Part shown: positions 1 to 7,913 of the stretch, one piece after another
Position numbering within the stretch: the stretch's first letter is position 1
Layout of the letters: the number at the start of each line of letters is the position of its first letter
Source: Cyanobacteria bacterium UBA7753
GTDB lineage: Bacteria; Cyanobacteriota; Vampirovibrionia; Gastranaerophilales; Gastranaerophilaceae
Reading direction: 5' to 3'
DNA: 30,330 nucleotides
Assembly (NCBI GenBank): GCA_002481545.1
Contig: DLEF01000029.1
Location: forward strand, 1-30,330
Position numbers and translations under genes: made by a program
The notes under the pieces: model-generated
The model's input: the letters and a program-made list of their open reading frames with translations, nothing else
Told to the model about the DNA's origin: nothing
Databases searched by the model: none

Positions 1-2
1 AA

Positions 3-398
3 GTAGATTCAGAATTATCTCAAGAAGATAGCCAAGAAAAATTATCAAGATATACGATATTGTGTAAAGTTTTAAAGGATACTATTGGTAATTGGTATTT
101 TACGTTTTTACTATTTGTCCCAATATATCTTTTAATTTTATTGTTTACTAATTTATTAATGGTTAATAAAGTTATGTGGTGGATTGGAGTTATAGTATTA
201 GGTTTAACATTATTATCTATTATTCCTTTAATTTTAATATTCCCAATAGATTTATTTAATTTATTTAAAAAATACGAAAGAAAAAAGGGAGTAATCTATT
301 CTATACTTGCAAGTATATTTAGAATTACCGATTTTACCATTGATGTAATAGTTTTGATATATTTATATTCTATTACATTTAATAGGCTCGTATTTTAA
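3..398 (+). CDS. Hypothetical membrane protein, 5' end outside the window
   Basis: The frame is open from base 3 with no stop before TAA at 396-398, so the gene very probably begins upstream of the window; the first internal start is a TTG at 60. The visible 131 codons begin with a charged, serine-rich stretch (VDSELSQEDSQEKLSRY), followed by three strongly hydrophobic segments at about residues 31-54, 57-80 and 98-126. A short basic loop (FKKYERKKG) lies before the last one. This predicts an integral inner-membrane protein with a cytoplasmic N-terminal tail. I do not recognise a family. A strong intrinsic terminator follows at 518-543, so this is the last gene of its transcript. Confidence 0.55.
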   Translation, partial: VDSELSQEDSQEKLSRYTILCKVLKDTIGNWYFTFLLFVPIYLLILLFTNLLMVNKVMWWIGVIVLGLTLLSIIPLILIFPIDLFNLFKKYERKKGVIYSILASIFRITDFTIDVIVLIYLYSITFNRLVF

Positions 399-517
399 TA
401 TTATTTCTTTCTTTCGTTCAAATAATACTTCATACATCTGTCAAAATACACGACATCTTTTTTGTTCTTAATATCAAAGAAAAAAGTTCGAAGATTGTTG
501 CTTATCGCCCACCATTT

Positions 518-546
518 AAAAGAGGGTTTTAAAACCCTCTTTTTTA
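518..546 (+). terminator. Rho-independent terminator
   Basis: A perfect 13-bp inverted repeat (518-530 against 531-543) with an AGAGGG/CCCTCT core runs into a T tract reaching 545. It lies 120 bp after the stop of the membrane protein and before the promoter region of the next gene. The arms are A/T symmetrical, so it could also work on the other strand. Confidence 0.85.
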
Positions 547-650
547 TTGCCTAATTTTTGATATTACCGTTTAATAGTTATAAAGGATTATATACAAACC
601 TCAATTATCAGATATAATTAAATCACAATACTTAATAAGGAGTTTTAATT

Positions 651-1148
651 ATGAATAAAAACGTACTGAGGACATTATCATACGGAGTATACGCTGTATC
701 AGTCAATGACGCAGGAAGGGCAACCGGATGTATCGCCAACAGCATTATGCAAGTAACCTATGATACTGTCGCAGTTAGCATTAACCACGAAAATTATACA
801 AATGAATGTCTAAAAAAATATAAAAAGTTTGCAATATCAATCCTCGGGGAAGATATAGAAATGAATACTATCGCGTATCTCGGTTTTCAATCGGGAAGAG
901 ATAAAAATAAATTTGAACATATTGAAACGGTGGATATCAACGGATTTAGCATTATCAAAAATGCTGTTGGGTATTTGATATGCGAAATTATAAATGATAT
1001 CGAAACAGAAACTCACACGGTATTCCTTGCTAAAATCACTGACGGAGAGTATTTGAACGCTGATAAAAAGCCAATGACTTATGACTATTATCACAGAGTA
1101 AAGAAAGGTAACAGCCCTAAAAAAGCTCCTACCTACATTGGGGAGTAA
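651..1148 (+). CDS. Flavin reductase-domain protein (flavoredoxin/Hrb-like), no rubredoxin domain
   Basis: The 165-residue protein has the split-barrel FMN-binding flavin reductase-like fold. Landmarks are the N-terminal LSYGVYAVSV, CIANSIMQVT, VAVSINHENYTNE, FAISILGED, FQSGRDKNKF and the C-terminal MTYDYYHRVKKG. These match the flavin domain of clostridial high-molecular-weight rubredoxin/NADH:rubredoxin oxidoreductase-type proteins from the first residue to PTYI. In those proteins a rubredoxin domain usually follows PTYI; here the protein ends at PTYIGE. Likely role: cytoplasmic FMN-dependent electron transfer, for example to flavodiiron proteins in O2 or NO detoxification, with an external rubredoxin as partner (inference). 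AGGAG lies 8 nt before the ATG, and a TATAAT -10 box at 613-618 suggests its own promoter. It is monocistronic. Confidence 0.85.
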   Translation: MNKNVLRTLSYGVYAVSVNDAGRATGCIANSIMQVTYDTVAVSINHENYTNECLKKYKKFAISILGEDIEMNTIAYLGFQSGRDKNKFEHIETVDINGFSIIKNAVGYLICEIINDIETETHTVFLAKITDGEYLNADKKPMTYDYYHRVKKGNSPKKAPTYIGE

Positions 1149-1342
1149 TAAAACAATAAAAATTTTATATATTTATATCCGATTTATATAAAATAAAATC
1201 AAAATATGCTTGAATTACGCGAATTTGAATTGTAAATTTTACACTTCATAAACGGCTAAAACACACGCTACTATTAAATTTGGCTGTTGAATTTTTTGAC
1301 ATGACGAACTAATATAAAGGTATAGAAAACGAGGTGTTTATT

Positions 1343-1567
1343 ATGAAAGTAGGTTATCCCATCAGCGGATTCAATTTCGTGTCAAAAGATGCTCTGCCTG
1401 CAAGCTGTACATCGAAACCTCAAATAACATGTACGGCACAACCTCACGAAGTGAAAGGTTACACAAACAAAGAACTTTACGAAGGACTTGTAAATATGAG
1501 TAACAAAGTAAAAACTATCTTCGGCGAGAAAGATAAACAGGCTCAGCAAATAAATTACATAGCATAA
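1343..1567 (+). CDS. Small hypothetical protein, 74 residues
   Basis: An ATG at 1343 is preceded by GAGGTG (1331-1336), a good ribosome binding site. The in-frame GTG at 1334 overlaps that site and is a less likely start. The protein has a glycine/serine N-terminal segment (PISGFNFVSKDALP), two cysteines around a threonine/serine-rich stretch, and a C-terminal amphipathic helix (about residues 40-70, KELYEGLVNMSNKVKTIF). It has no signal peptide or membrane segment. I do not recognise the family. It is flanked by terminators and reads as a single-gene transcript. Confidence 0.6.
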   Translation: MKVGYPISGFNFVSKDALPASCTSKPQITCTAQPHEVKGYTNKELYEGLVNMSNKVKTIFGEKDKQAQQINYIA

Positions 1568-1585
1568 AAATTTGTTCCAAAAGGC

Positions 1586-1655
1586 AAAAGCCCGAATTAA
1601 ATAATTTAATTATAGGATATTATAGGTAAAATCCGTTTTGTCGGGCTTTTTGTCT
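1586..1655 (+). terminator. Large-loop intrinsic terminator
   Basis: AAAAGCCCGA at 1586-1595 pairs with TCGGGCTTTT at 1641-1650, closing a 45-nt A/T-rich loop. A T-rich tail follows. It lies 18 bp after the stop of the small gene ending at 1567. The long loop is unusual but the GC stem followed by U's is typical. Confidence 0.6.
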
Positions 1656-1727
1656 TTTTTAAAGATTTGTATTCTTCTTAATTATTCCTCAATATTCTCT
1701 CAACAAAATCTCTGCCCGACAATAAGA

Positions 1728-1762
1728 CAGGGATGTTTTTCTGCTATAGAATAACATCCCTG
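1728..1762 (-). terminator. Hairpin downstream of the leuS-TSCPD operon
   Basis: CAGGGATGTT (1728-1737) pairs perfectly with AACATCCCTG (1753-1762) around a 15-nt loop. It lies 26 bp past the leftward TSCPD stop codon, so it probably ends that operon. The U-run after the stem on the minus strand is poor (TCTTATTG), so termination may be inefficient. Confidence 0.5.
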
Positions 1763-1788
1763 AAAACTTTTATAATATTTAATTATAA

Positions 1789-2058
1789 TTATGCTTGTGA
1801 AACGCCTGCTTGAGCGAGAGCCTGCTCCATTGCAATAGCTAATTGGTCGGCACATGAGGTTCCTTTTCCTCCACAGTCATTTCCCTTCAAGATAGAGATT
1901 ACTTTTTTTGCGTCCGCACCTTCTATAAGTTTACTTATAGCCTGCAAATTTCCCGGACAACCGCCATAGAATTTTACGTTATGGACTTTCCCGTCATCTA
2001 TAGAAAAAGTAATAACTTGCGAGCATACGCCTTTTGGTTCATAAGTATATGTTGCCAT
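1789..2058 (-). CDS. TSCPD-domain protein (TIGR03905-like, four cysteines)
   Basis: This 89-residue protein carries the four conserved cysteines of the short TSCPD family: C12 (GVCSQ), C34 (GGCPGN), C62 and C69 (DCGGKGTSC). The GGCPGNLQAI motif is diagnostic. The TSCPD domain is also found at the C terminus of some ribonucleotide reductases; the stand-alone family has no established function, and metal binding by the cysteines is inference. The start codon follows a near-perfect AAGGAGGT site that overlaps the end of leuS, and the gap to the leuS stop is 9 bp, so the two are co-transcribed and probably translationally coupled. Confidence 0.85.
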   Translation of the reverse strand: MATYTYEPKGVCSQVITFSIDDGKVHNVKFYGGCPGNLQAISKLIEGADAKKVISILKGNDCGGKGTSCADQLAIAMEQALAQAGVSQA

Positions 2059-2067
2059 AAGACCTCC

Positions 2068-4554
2068 TTACTTGACTACCAGATTAACCAACTTTTTAGG
2101 AACAACAATAGTTTTGATTATTGTTTTCCCCTCTGTCAGTTCTTTAATCTTTGGACTGTTTAAAGCTGTTTCTTTTAACTCGTCATTGCTCAAGCCTTCA
2201 TCAACTTCGATTCTGTCTTTGACTTTACCGTTGACTTGAACAACAAGAGTAATAGAGCTTGCCTTTGCAAGGTTTTCATCCCATTCGCACCATTTTTCAT
2301 CATGGATTGAAGTCTTTGCTCCGAGTTCATGCCAAATTTCGTCTGCCATAAATACGGTAACAGGGGACATAAGTTTGATTAAACTTGTTGCGGCAAAGCT
2401 GAATACAGCCTTGTCTTCTTCAGTCCATTCTTTACGCTTACCGACATAATCATAGATTGAATTTGTCAATTCTCTATACCTTGAAATAACGGTATTGAAT
2501 TGGAAATCGTTTGATATATCGTTCGTAATAGATTTTATAGCCATATGAACTGTTCTGATTAAGTCGTCATTGTATTTTTGGACTTTGTCAGGCAATTTAT
2601 AATCAAGCGTAATCTTGTCTTGATTAGCAGAGAAAAGTCTCCATACACGGTTAAGGAATTTATAACATCCTTCAACCCCTGCATCTGACCAATCAAAGTC
2701 ACGAGCCGGAGGACTGTCGGACAAGATAAATAATCTTGCGGTATCGGCTCCGTAGTTTTCAAATATTTCATCAGGATCAACAGTGTTGCCTTTAGACTTA
2801 GACATCTTAGAGCCGTCCTTCAAAACCATACCTTGAGTTAACAAGTTCTTGAACGGTTCGTCAAAATCTAACAATCCGCAATCTCTTAATGCCTTTGTGA
2901 AAAATCTTGAATACAAAAGGTGAAGAATTGCGTGCTCAATTCCGCCAACATACTGATCTACAGGTAACCATTTGTTTACCAAATCTCTGTCAAAACATTT
3001 TTCCGAATTTCTAGCATCGGCATATCTCAAATAATACCAACTTGAGCAAACAAACGTATCCATAGTATCTGTTTCTCTGACTGCGTGCCCGCCACATTTA
3101 GGACAAACAGTGTCTTTAAAAGTCGGAGATGTTGTGATAGGGGATTTACCTACTACAGAGAAATCAACATCTTTTGGTAATCTTACAGGGAGTTGATCTT
3201 CCGGAACAGGCTGAATACCGCATTTGTCACAATATACGATAGGGATAGGAGCACCCCAATATCTTTGACGCGAAATCAACCAGTCACGGAGTCTGTATTG
3301 AGTTTTAAATTCACCGAATCCGCCATCTACCGCTTTTTGAGTGATAGCCTTTTTAGCCTCTGTATTTTTCATTCCGTTAAATTCGTTTGAATTAACCAAT
3401 ACTCCCTCTTCCGTATATGCTTCATCTTTGCAATCGGAAGGATTTTCAGGGTTTTGGATAACGACTTTCATCGGAAGATTATACTTTTTAGCGAACGCAT
3501 AATCTCTTGTATCATGAGTAGGAACAGCCATAACGGCACCTGTTCCGTATTCTACAAGAGCATAATCCGCAGTCCAGAGAGGGAACTTTTCACCGTTGAA
3601 CGGATTGATACAGTGGGTACCCAAAGGAACACCGGTTTTCGGTCTTTCAGTGGACAATCTTTCAATCTCATTCATCTTGCGGGCATTTGCTCTGTATTCT
3701 TCAACCGCCTTTTTATTTTCAGGAGTTGTCAATTTTTCAATATCTTTATATTCAGGAGCAACTACAAGGTAGGTAATACCGTGAACGGTATCAGGTCTTG
3801 TTGTATAAACAGGTACTTCAATGTCTTCTCCGTTAGGAGCATCTACGACCTTAAATCTGAAGATAGCACCCGTGGATTTACCTATCCAGTTAGCCTGCAT
3901 AGTTTTTACGTTATCTCCCCAACCTTTTAATTGGTCAAGGTCTTTAAGTAAATCTTCGGCATAATCGGTTATTTTGAAGAACCATTGTGACAGATATTTT
4001 TTCTCAACAGTGCTGTCACATCTCCAACATTTGCCATCAATAACCTGTTCGTTTGCAAGTACTGTTCCGCACTTGTCACACCAGTTTACTGCAGCTTCTT
4101 TTTTGTATGCCAAACCTTTTTTATATAATTGAAGGAACAACCATTGCGTCCATTTGTAATATTCTTCCTTACAGGTGGTTACTTCTCTGTCCCAATCATA
4201 GGAGAGTCCTAAACGCTTTAGTTGTCCTGTCATATACGCAATATTTTCATCCGTCCATTTTGCGGGATCAACGCCATGCTGCATAGCGGCATTTTCAGCA
4301 GGGAGTCCGAAACTGTCCCATCCGATTGGATGTAAAACATTAAAGCCGTTCATACGTTTAAAACGTGCAATTACATCTGTAATCGTATAGTTTCTGACAT
4401 GCCCCATATGCAATTTCCCAGACGGATACGGGAACATTGACAAAGCATAATATTTTGGTTTGTCACTGTCATCGTATGTTTTGAAGGTTTTGTTATCTTC
4501 GTAATACTTTTGCCATCTAGGCTCTAATTCCTGCGGATAGTAACTCTCTTTCAT
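2068..4554 (-). CDS. leuS: Leucyl-tRNA synthetase
   Basis: Cytoplasmic class Ia aminoacyl-tRNA synthetase that charges tRNA-Leu; 828 residues, normal for the bacterial enzyme. Visible motifs: the HIGH signature as HMGH (residues 49-52, in PYPSGKLHMGHVRNY), an adenine-site KMSKS loop (GSKMSKSKG, about residue 581), the CP1 editing domain with TTRPDT and a GTGAVM segment, and two CxxC pairs in the connective regions (CDKCG...CWRC and CDKCG...CPKCG) that probably bind zinc. The C-terminal anticodon-binding and tail regions are intact. I chose the ATG at 4554 because MKESYYPQELEPRWQ is the usual LeuRS beginning and AGGGGAT lies 9 nt upstream; a further in-frame ATG at 4590 would add 12 atypical residues and overlaps the putative -10 box. 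First gene of an operon with the TSCPD gene. Confidence 0.97.
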   Translation of the reverse strand: MKESYYPQELEPRWQKYYEDNKTFKTYDDSDKPKYYALSMFPYPSGKLHMGHVRNYTITDVIARFKRMNGFNVLHPIGWDSFGLPAENAAMQHGVDPAKWTDENIAYMTGQLKRLGLSYDWDREVTTCKEEYYKWTQWLFLQLYKKGLAYKKEAAVNWCDKCGTVLANEQVIDGKCWRCDSTVEKKYLSQWFFKITDYAEDLLKDLDQLKGWGDNVKTMQANWIGKSTGAIFRFKVVDAPNGEDIEVPVYTTRPDTVHGITYLVVAPEYKDIEKLTTPENKKAVEEYRANARKMNEIERLSTERPKTGVPLGTHCINPFNGEKFPLWTADYALVEYGTGAVMAVPTHDTRDYAFAKKYNLPMKVVIQNPENPSDCKDEAYTEEGVLVNSNEFNGMKNTEAKKAITQKAVDGGFGEFKTQYRLRDWLISRQRYWGAPIPIVYCDKCGIQPVPEDQLPVRLPKDVDFSVVGKSPITTSPTFKDTVCPKCGGHAVRETDTMDTFVCSSWYYLRYADARNSEKCFDRDLVNKWLPVDQYVGGIEHAILHLLYSRFFTKALRDCGLLDFDEPFKNLLTQGMVLKDGSKMSKSKGNTVDPDEIFENYGADTARLFILSDSPPARDFDWSDAGVEGCYKFLNRVWRLFSANQDKITLDYKLPDKVQKYNDDLIRTVHMAIKSITNDISNDFQFNTVISRYRELTNSIYDYVGKRKEWTEEDKAVFSFAATSLIKLMSPVTVFMADEIWHELGAKTSIHDEKWCEWDENLAKASSITLVVQVNGKVKDRIEVDEGLSNDELKETALNSPKIKELTEGKTIIKTIVVPKKLVNLVVK

Positions 4555-4589
4555 AAATAAATAATCCCCTATATAAAATATATAATTCA

Positions 4590-4595
4590 ATTATA
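4590..4595 (-). promoter_or_regulatory. Putative -10 box of leuS
   Basis: The minus strand reads TATAAT here, 35 nt before the chosen leuS ATG. A weak TTAAGC lies 17 nt further upstream. The position after the leftward terminator at 4655-4673 makes it the logical leuS promoter. Confidence 0.45.
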
Positions 4596-4644
4596 CACCA
4601 AATAATGAAAATGCTTAAATATTACATAAAAAATAACCCCATAT

Positions 4645-4673
4645 AAAAGAAAAAACCACTTAAAGCAAGTGGT
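4645..4673 (-). terminator. Leftward intrinsic terminator upstream of leuS
   Basis: On the minus strand ACCACTT (4673-4667), a 5-nt loop and AAGTGGT (4661-4655) are followed by a T6 run and more T-rich sequence. There is no T run on the plus strand, so it works leftward only. It must end a transcript that starts to its right, where no intact gene is found (see 4674-5314). Confidence 0.75.
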
Positions 4674-5314
4674 GTGTGTGAAAAATTATAGGGAAAATTA
4701 TAGGGAAAAATTATATTTTTGAGTCCTGTACTGCGGGTTACAACAATATATAAGAATGGATATTGCCATATACCCTTAAATAAATTTGATTTGTAATTTT
4801 TCTTCTAAAAAATGTCCTTTCGTTGGCATAGCTACGCCATCAGTGAAATATCCCGAACAATCGGATACAAAATACGATATTCCTGCCCAATCAGTTAAGC
4901 TATAGTCATACTTACTGTCTTACGATACGTTTAGGCTGTTACTCAGCCATTTTTAACCCTAATCAACAGATATGTCATGCATAAACTTTATTTTAACGAT
5001 AACAATATCTATTTTTAATCTTGGAGTTTAACTGTTCTGTTGTTTAATCCTTTCGTTTGATGTTTATATATACGGCACATTTCATAGAAAACTTTAATTT
5101 TTTGTTCAATTTTGTTAACAAATGTTAATAAAATCGTCATAACTCACTAATAGTTTGACATTTATGAATAGGAATATAAACACTTTTCTTAAGAAATATG
5201 GATAAAATAATATAAAATCCTAACCGGCATGCAATAATAAATGTAACAATAATGGTAAATAACTTTAAAAGATTGGGATATTAGTATATTATTTATACAG
5301 AACATGAGGGCAAA
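4674..5314 (-). other. Gene-free interval with candidate leftward RNA or decayed gene
   Basis: About 640 bp without an intact gene. On the minus strand it ends in a good terminator (4655-4673), implying a leftward transcript. Within it the minus-strand frame 4919-4779 stays open for 47 codons, has a protein-like composition (TDWAGISYFVSDCSGYFTDG) and ends at TAA 4776-4778. It has no usable start, and a TAA lies just upstream in frame. A perfect GGCTG/CAGCC hairpin lies at 4934-4948. Two palindromes are present: TTAACA-AA-TGTTAA at 5115-5128 and TTTCTTAAGAAA at 5185-5196. The right end must also hold the hom promoter, but I cannot place it convincingly. I recognise no Rfam-type RNA or riboswitch. 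Confidence 0.35.
4682..4715. repeat. Tandem 12-bp repeat
   Basis: Two exact copies of AAAATTATAGGG (4682-4693, 4694-4705) are followed by a partial third copy (AAAAATTATA). They lie just upstream, in the leftward sense, of the terminator at 4655-4673. Confidence 0.7.
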
Positions 5315-6571
5315 ATGAGAAAATTTAAAATAGGTTTAATAGGCTTAGGCACAGTAGGGACAGGTGTTTATAAGGCCTTACAAAAATTTAATGATATAGA
5401 AATAGAAAAAATCGTTGTAAAGAATATAAACAAGAAAAGAGATATTGAAAACTTTGATACATCATTATTAACGACAAATGCTGATGATGTAATCAAGAAT
5501 CCTGATATTGATATAGTAGTTGAAGTAATCGGCGGGGTAAGTCCTGCAGGGGAATACATAGCACAGGCAATTGAGAACGGGAAACACATTGTAACCGCAA
5601 ACAAAGAACTCCTTGCAAAAAAAGGAGAAGAATTATTCAACCTTGCCGAAAAACATAATAAAGTTATCCTTTACGAAGCCGCTATCGCAGGCGGAATACC
5701 ATTAATAATGCCTATGAAAACCATTATGGCAGGAAATGACATCACGAAGATTAGAGCTATCTTAAACGGCACCACAAACTATATCTTAACGAAGATGGAC
5801 AATGACGGCATTTCATACGAGCAAGCTTTAAAAGAGGCTCAAGAGCTCGGTTATGCAGAAACAAATCCTACAGGGGATGTCGAGGGTTACGATGCAATGT
5901 ATAAGATTACGACTCTTTCCACTATTGCGTTCAAAAAGAGAATAAAACTTGAAAATGTTTACAGAGAAGGAATAACTAAGGTTCGTCCCGAAGATATGAG
6001 AAAGGCAAACGAGCTCGGATATAAGATTAAGCTTGTTGCTTTGGGTAATTTGAACGAAGACGGCAGAGCCGATGTAAGAGTACATCCGATGTTAGTAAAA
6101 AAAGGCGATTCTCTCGCACATATTGACTATGTAACTAATACTGTTTGCCTTGAAGGTTTCCCAATGGGCAAAATCGCATTTACGGGAGCAGGCGCAGGCG
6201 AATTTCCGACCGCAAGTTCTGTAGTCGGAGATATAATAAACATAATCGAAGAACTAAAACATACTGATGATATCTTGCCGATGATGAGATGTAATCATGT
6301 TGAATATGCTGATATGATTGATATTAAAGACACATACAACAGATATTATCTTTCAATTACTGCATCAAACAAAGTCGGTGTCATCGGGATGATTGGGAAT
6401 GTATGTGCTAAACGTAATATCAGTTTATCAACAATATTACAGAAGGGATTGTCTCAGGATAACACGGCTGACATTACAATAGTTACCGAAGTTTGTAAAG
6501 AGGCTGACATACAAGAGGCAATTAAAGAATTGACCGAATGTAAGATTGACAGTTTAATAAGAGTAGAATAA
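5315..6571 (+). CDS. hom: Homoserine dehydrogenase with ACT domain
   Basis: Catalyses NAD(P)H-dependent reduction of aspartate semialdehyde to homoserine, the branch point to threonine and methionine. The 418 residues contain an N-terminal Rossmann fold (GLGTVG, residues 10-15), the conserved TANKELLA segment, the catalytic domain with AGGIPLI and ILNGTTNYILTKM, and a C-terminal ACT domain from about residue 343 (YYLSITASNKVGVIG...), the usual site of threonine feedback inhibition. It is monofunctional (no aspartokinase part). GAGGG lies just before the ATG. thrC follows 48 bp downstream in the same direction, so the two form a threonine operon. Confidence 0.96.
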   Translation: MRKFKIGLIGLGTVGTGVYKALQKFNDIEIEKIVVKNINKKRDIENFDTSLLTTNADDVIKNPDIDIVVEVIGGVSPAGEYIAQAIENGKHIVTANKELLAKKGEELFNLAEKHNKVILYEAAIAGGIPLIMPMKTIMAGNDITKIRAILNGTTNYILTKMDNDGISYEQALKEAQELGYAETNPTGDVEGYDAMYKITTLSTIAFKKRIKLENVYREGITKVRPEDMRKANELGYKIKLVALGNLNEDGRADVRVHPMLVKKGDSLAHIDYVTNTVCLEGFPMGKIAFTGAGAGEFPTASSVVGDIINIIEELKHTDDILPMMRCNHVEYADMIDIKDTYNRYYLSITASNKVGVIGMIGNVCAKRNISLSTILQKGLSQDNTADITIVTEVCKEADIQEAIKELTECKIDSLIRVE

Positions 6572-6619
6572 TGAAACGGTGTAAACTACCGTAACCAAAT
6601 AAAAGAAAGAGGGCACAAA

Positions 6620-7678
6620 GTGTATTACAAAGGTTTAATCAACAGATACAGAGAATATTTACCGGTAACGGATAAAACTCCTATTATAACATTGAACGAA
6701 GGGAACACTCCGTTAATCAAGGCAGACAACCTAGCTAAGAAAATCGGGTTAGATGCAAATATTTATTTGAAGTTTGACGGATGCAACCCGACAGGGAGTT
6801 TCAAAGACCGCGGGATGACCATGGCTGTATCAAAAGCGAAAGAAGAAGGGACAGAAGCCATCATTTGTGCATCAACAGGTAATACAAGTGCCTCCGCAGC
6901 AGCTTACGGAGCGAAGGCAGGACTAAGAACATTGGTACTTATCCCTGACGGATATATCGCTCTCGGGAAATTGTCACAAGCAATGATGTACGGAGCGGAA
7001 ATAATCGCCATTCAAGGGAACTTTGATGTCGCGTTAGAGTTTGTAAGAAAAATCGCCGACACTAATCCTATTACACTTGTTAATTCCGTAAATCTTTACA
7101 GAATTGAGGGGCAAAAAACAGGTGCATTTGAGATTATAGATGCGCTCGGCAAAGTTCCTGATTATCACTTTATTCCTGTTGGGAATGCCGGTAATATCAC
7201 GGCTTATTGGAAAGGTTATACCGAATGGCATAAACTAGGAAAGATTGATAAATTACCGAAGATGATGGGTTATGAAGCGGAGGGTTCCGCTGCAATCGTC
7301 AGAGGTGAAAGAATTATGAACCCTGAAACATTGGCAACCGCTATAAGAATAGGGAACCCTGCAAGTTGGAAGAAAGCGGAAGCTGCAAGAGACGAAAGCC
7401 ACGGAAAAATCGGATGTGTAAGCGATGAAAAGATAGTTGAAGCATATAAGCTCATCGCAAAAACCGAGGGCGTATTTGCGGAACCTGCAAGCGCAGCATC
7501 TGTCGCAGGTTTAATTCAAGCTCATGAACAAGGACTTGTAAAAGAAGGTTCGGATATCGTTTGTATCTTGACAGGTAACGGATTAAAAGATCCTGATAAT
7601 GCAATTAAATTCGCAAACGACGAAGTTAAGAAAGCTCCTGCAGATTTTGATGAAGTAATGAAAATAATCAAAGGATAA
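6620..7678 (+). CDS. thrC: Threonine synthase
   Basis: PLP-dependent conversion of O-phosphohomoserine to threonine, the last step of the pathway. The 352-residue length and the N-terminal TLNEGNTPLIKADNLA fit the short bacterial (Bacillus-like) threonine synthase. The PLP lysine is K62 in GSFKDRGM. The phosphate-binding loop VGNAGNITAYWKG and STGNTSASAAAYGAKAG are intact. The start is GTG at 6620, with AGAGGG 6 nt upstream. No homoserine kinase (thrB) lies beside it, so phosphohomoserine must be made by a gene elsewhere. Confidence 0.95.
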   Translation: MYYKGLINRYREYLPVTDKTPIITLNEGNTPLIKADNLAKKIGLDANIYLKFDGCNPTGSFKDRGMTMAVSKAKEEGTEAIICASTGNTSASAAAYGAKAGLRTLVLIPDGYIALGKLSQAMMYGAEIIAIQGNFDVALEFVRKIADTNPITLVNSVNLYRIEGQKTGAFEIIDALGKVPDYHFIPVGNAGNITAYWKGYTEWHKLGKIDKLPKMMGYEAEGSAAIVRGERIMNPETLATAIRIGNPASWKKAEAARDESHGKIGCVSDEKIVEAYKLIAKTEGVFAEPASAASVAGLIQAHEQGLVKEGSDIVCILTGNGLKDPDNAIKFANDEVKKAPADFDEVMKIIKG

Positions 7679-7689
7679 GCAATATTATA

Positions 7690-7716
7690 ATTATGTCTGG
7701 CTTTGCCTGACATAAT
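7690..7716 (+). terminator. Hairpin after hom-thrC
   Basis: Arms of 12 nt (7690-7701 and 7705-7716) pair with one T-T mismatch around a TTT loop, 12 bp after the thrC stop. A clean U-run is missing (ATTACATG follows), so it may be an mRNA 3'-end stabiliser or a weak terminator. Confidence 0.45.
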
Positions 7717-7784
7717 ATTACATGCAAGGTGCTATGCCAAATAAGTATATTTATTTATTGCTACCCCGCCCGTAGTTCTAAGAT

Positions 7785-7873
7785 TTCCCTAACGTGAAAT
7801 CCACACCCAAGTTGTGGCTGATTTCGCTCCACGGGTATAAATGGAAGGGAACAAGTGCAGATTGTTAGTCTGC
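7785..7873. repeat. Structured non-coding element with nested inverted repeats
   Basis: An outer stem TTCCCT (7785-7790)/AGGGAA (7846-7851) encloses a hairpin of GTGAAAT (7794-7800) with ATTTCGC (7821-7827) and CCACA (7801-7805) with TGTGG (7813-7817). A second hairpin follows, GCAGA (7857-7861)/TCTGC (7869-7873). It is more GC-rich than the surrounding intergenic DNA and contains no start codon with a ribosome site. It looks like a dispersed REP/MITE-type repeat or a structured RNA; the family is unknown to me. Confidence 0.4.
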
Positions 7874-7881
7874 CAAATTAC

Positions 7882-7913
7882 TTAGTGCCCTAGTGCCTTG
7901 CTGCCTTAGTATC
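7882..7913. repeat. Imperfect tandem octamer repeat
   Basis: Four consecutive 8-mers read TTAGTGCC, CTAGTGCC, TTGCTGCC, TTAGTATC (7882-7913). They abut the stop codon (7914-7916) of the leftward GLUG protein. The pattern resembles short tandemly repeated repetitive sequences known from cyanobacteria. Confidence 0.6.

Noticed and set aside
3454..3930. 158-codon plus-strand open frame inside leuS
   Set aside because: It is antisense to the well-supported LeuRS editing domain, has no ribosome site and no recognisable domain; a shadow of leuS codon usage.
5044..5085. Minus-strand 13-codon mini-frame (MKCAVYINIKRKD) as a leader peptide
   Set aside because: No amino-acid run, attenuator pair or adjacent gene; expected by chance in AT-rich DNA.
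5161..5314. Riboswitch or T-box upstream of hom
   Set aside because: No T-box consensus, no threonine/methionine codon run, no lysine- or SAM-riboswitch core and no terminator just before the gene.
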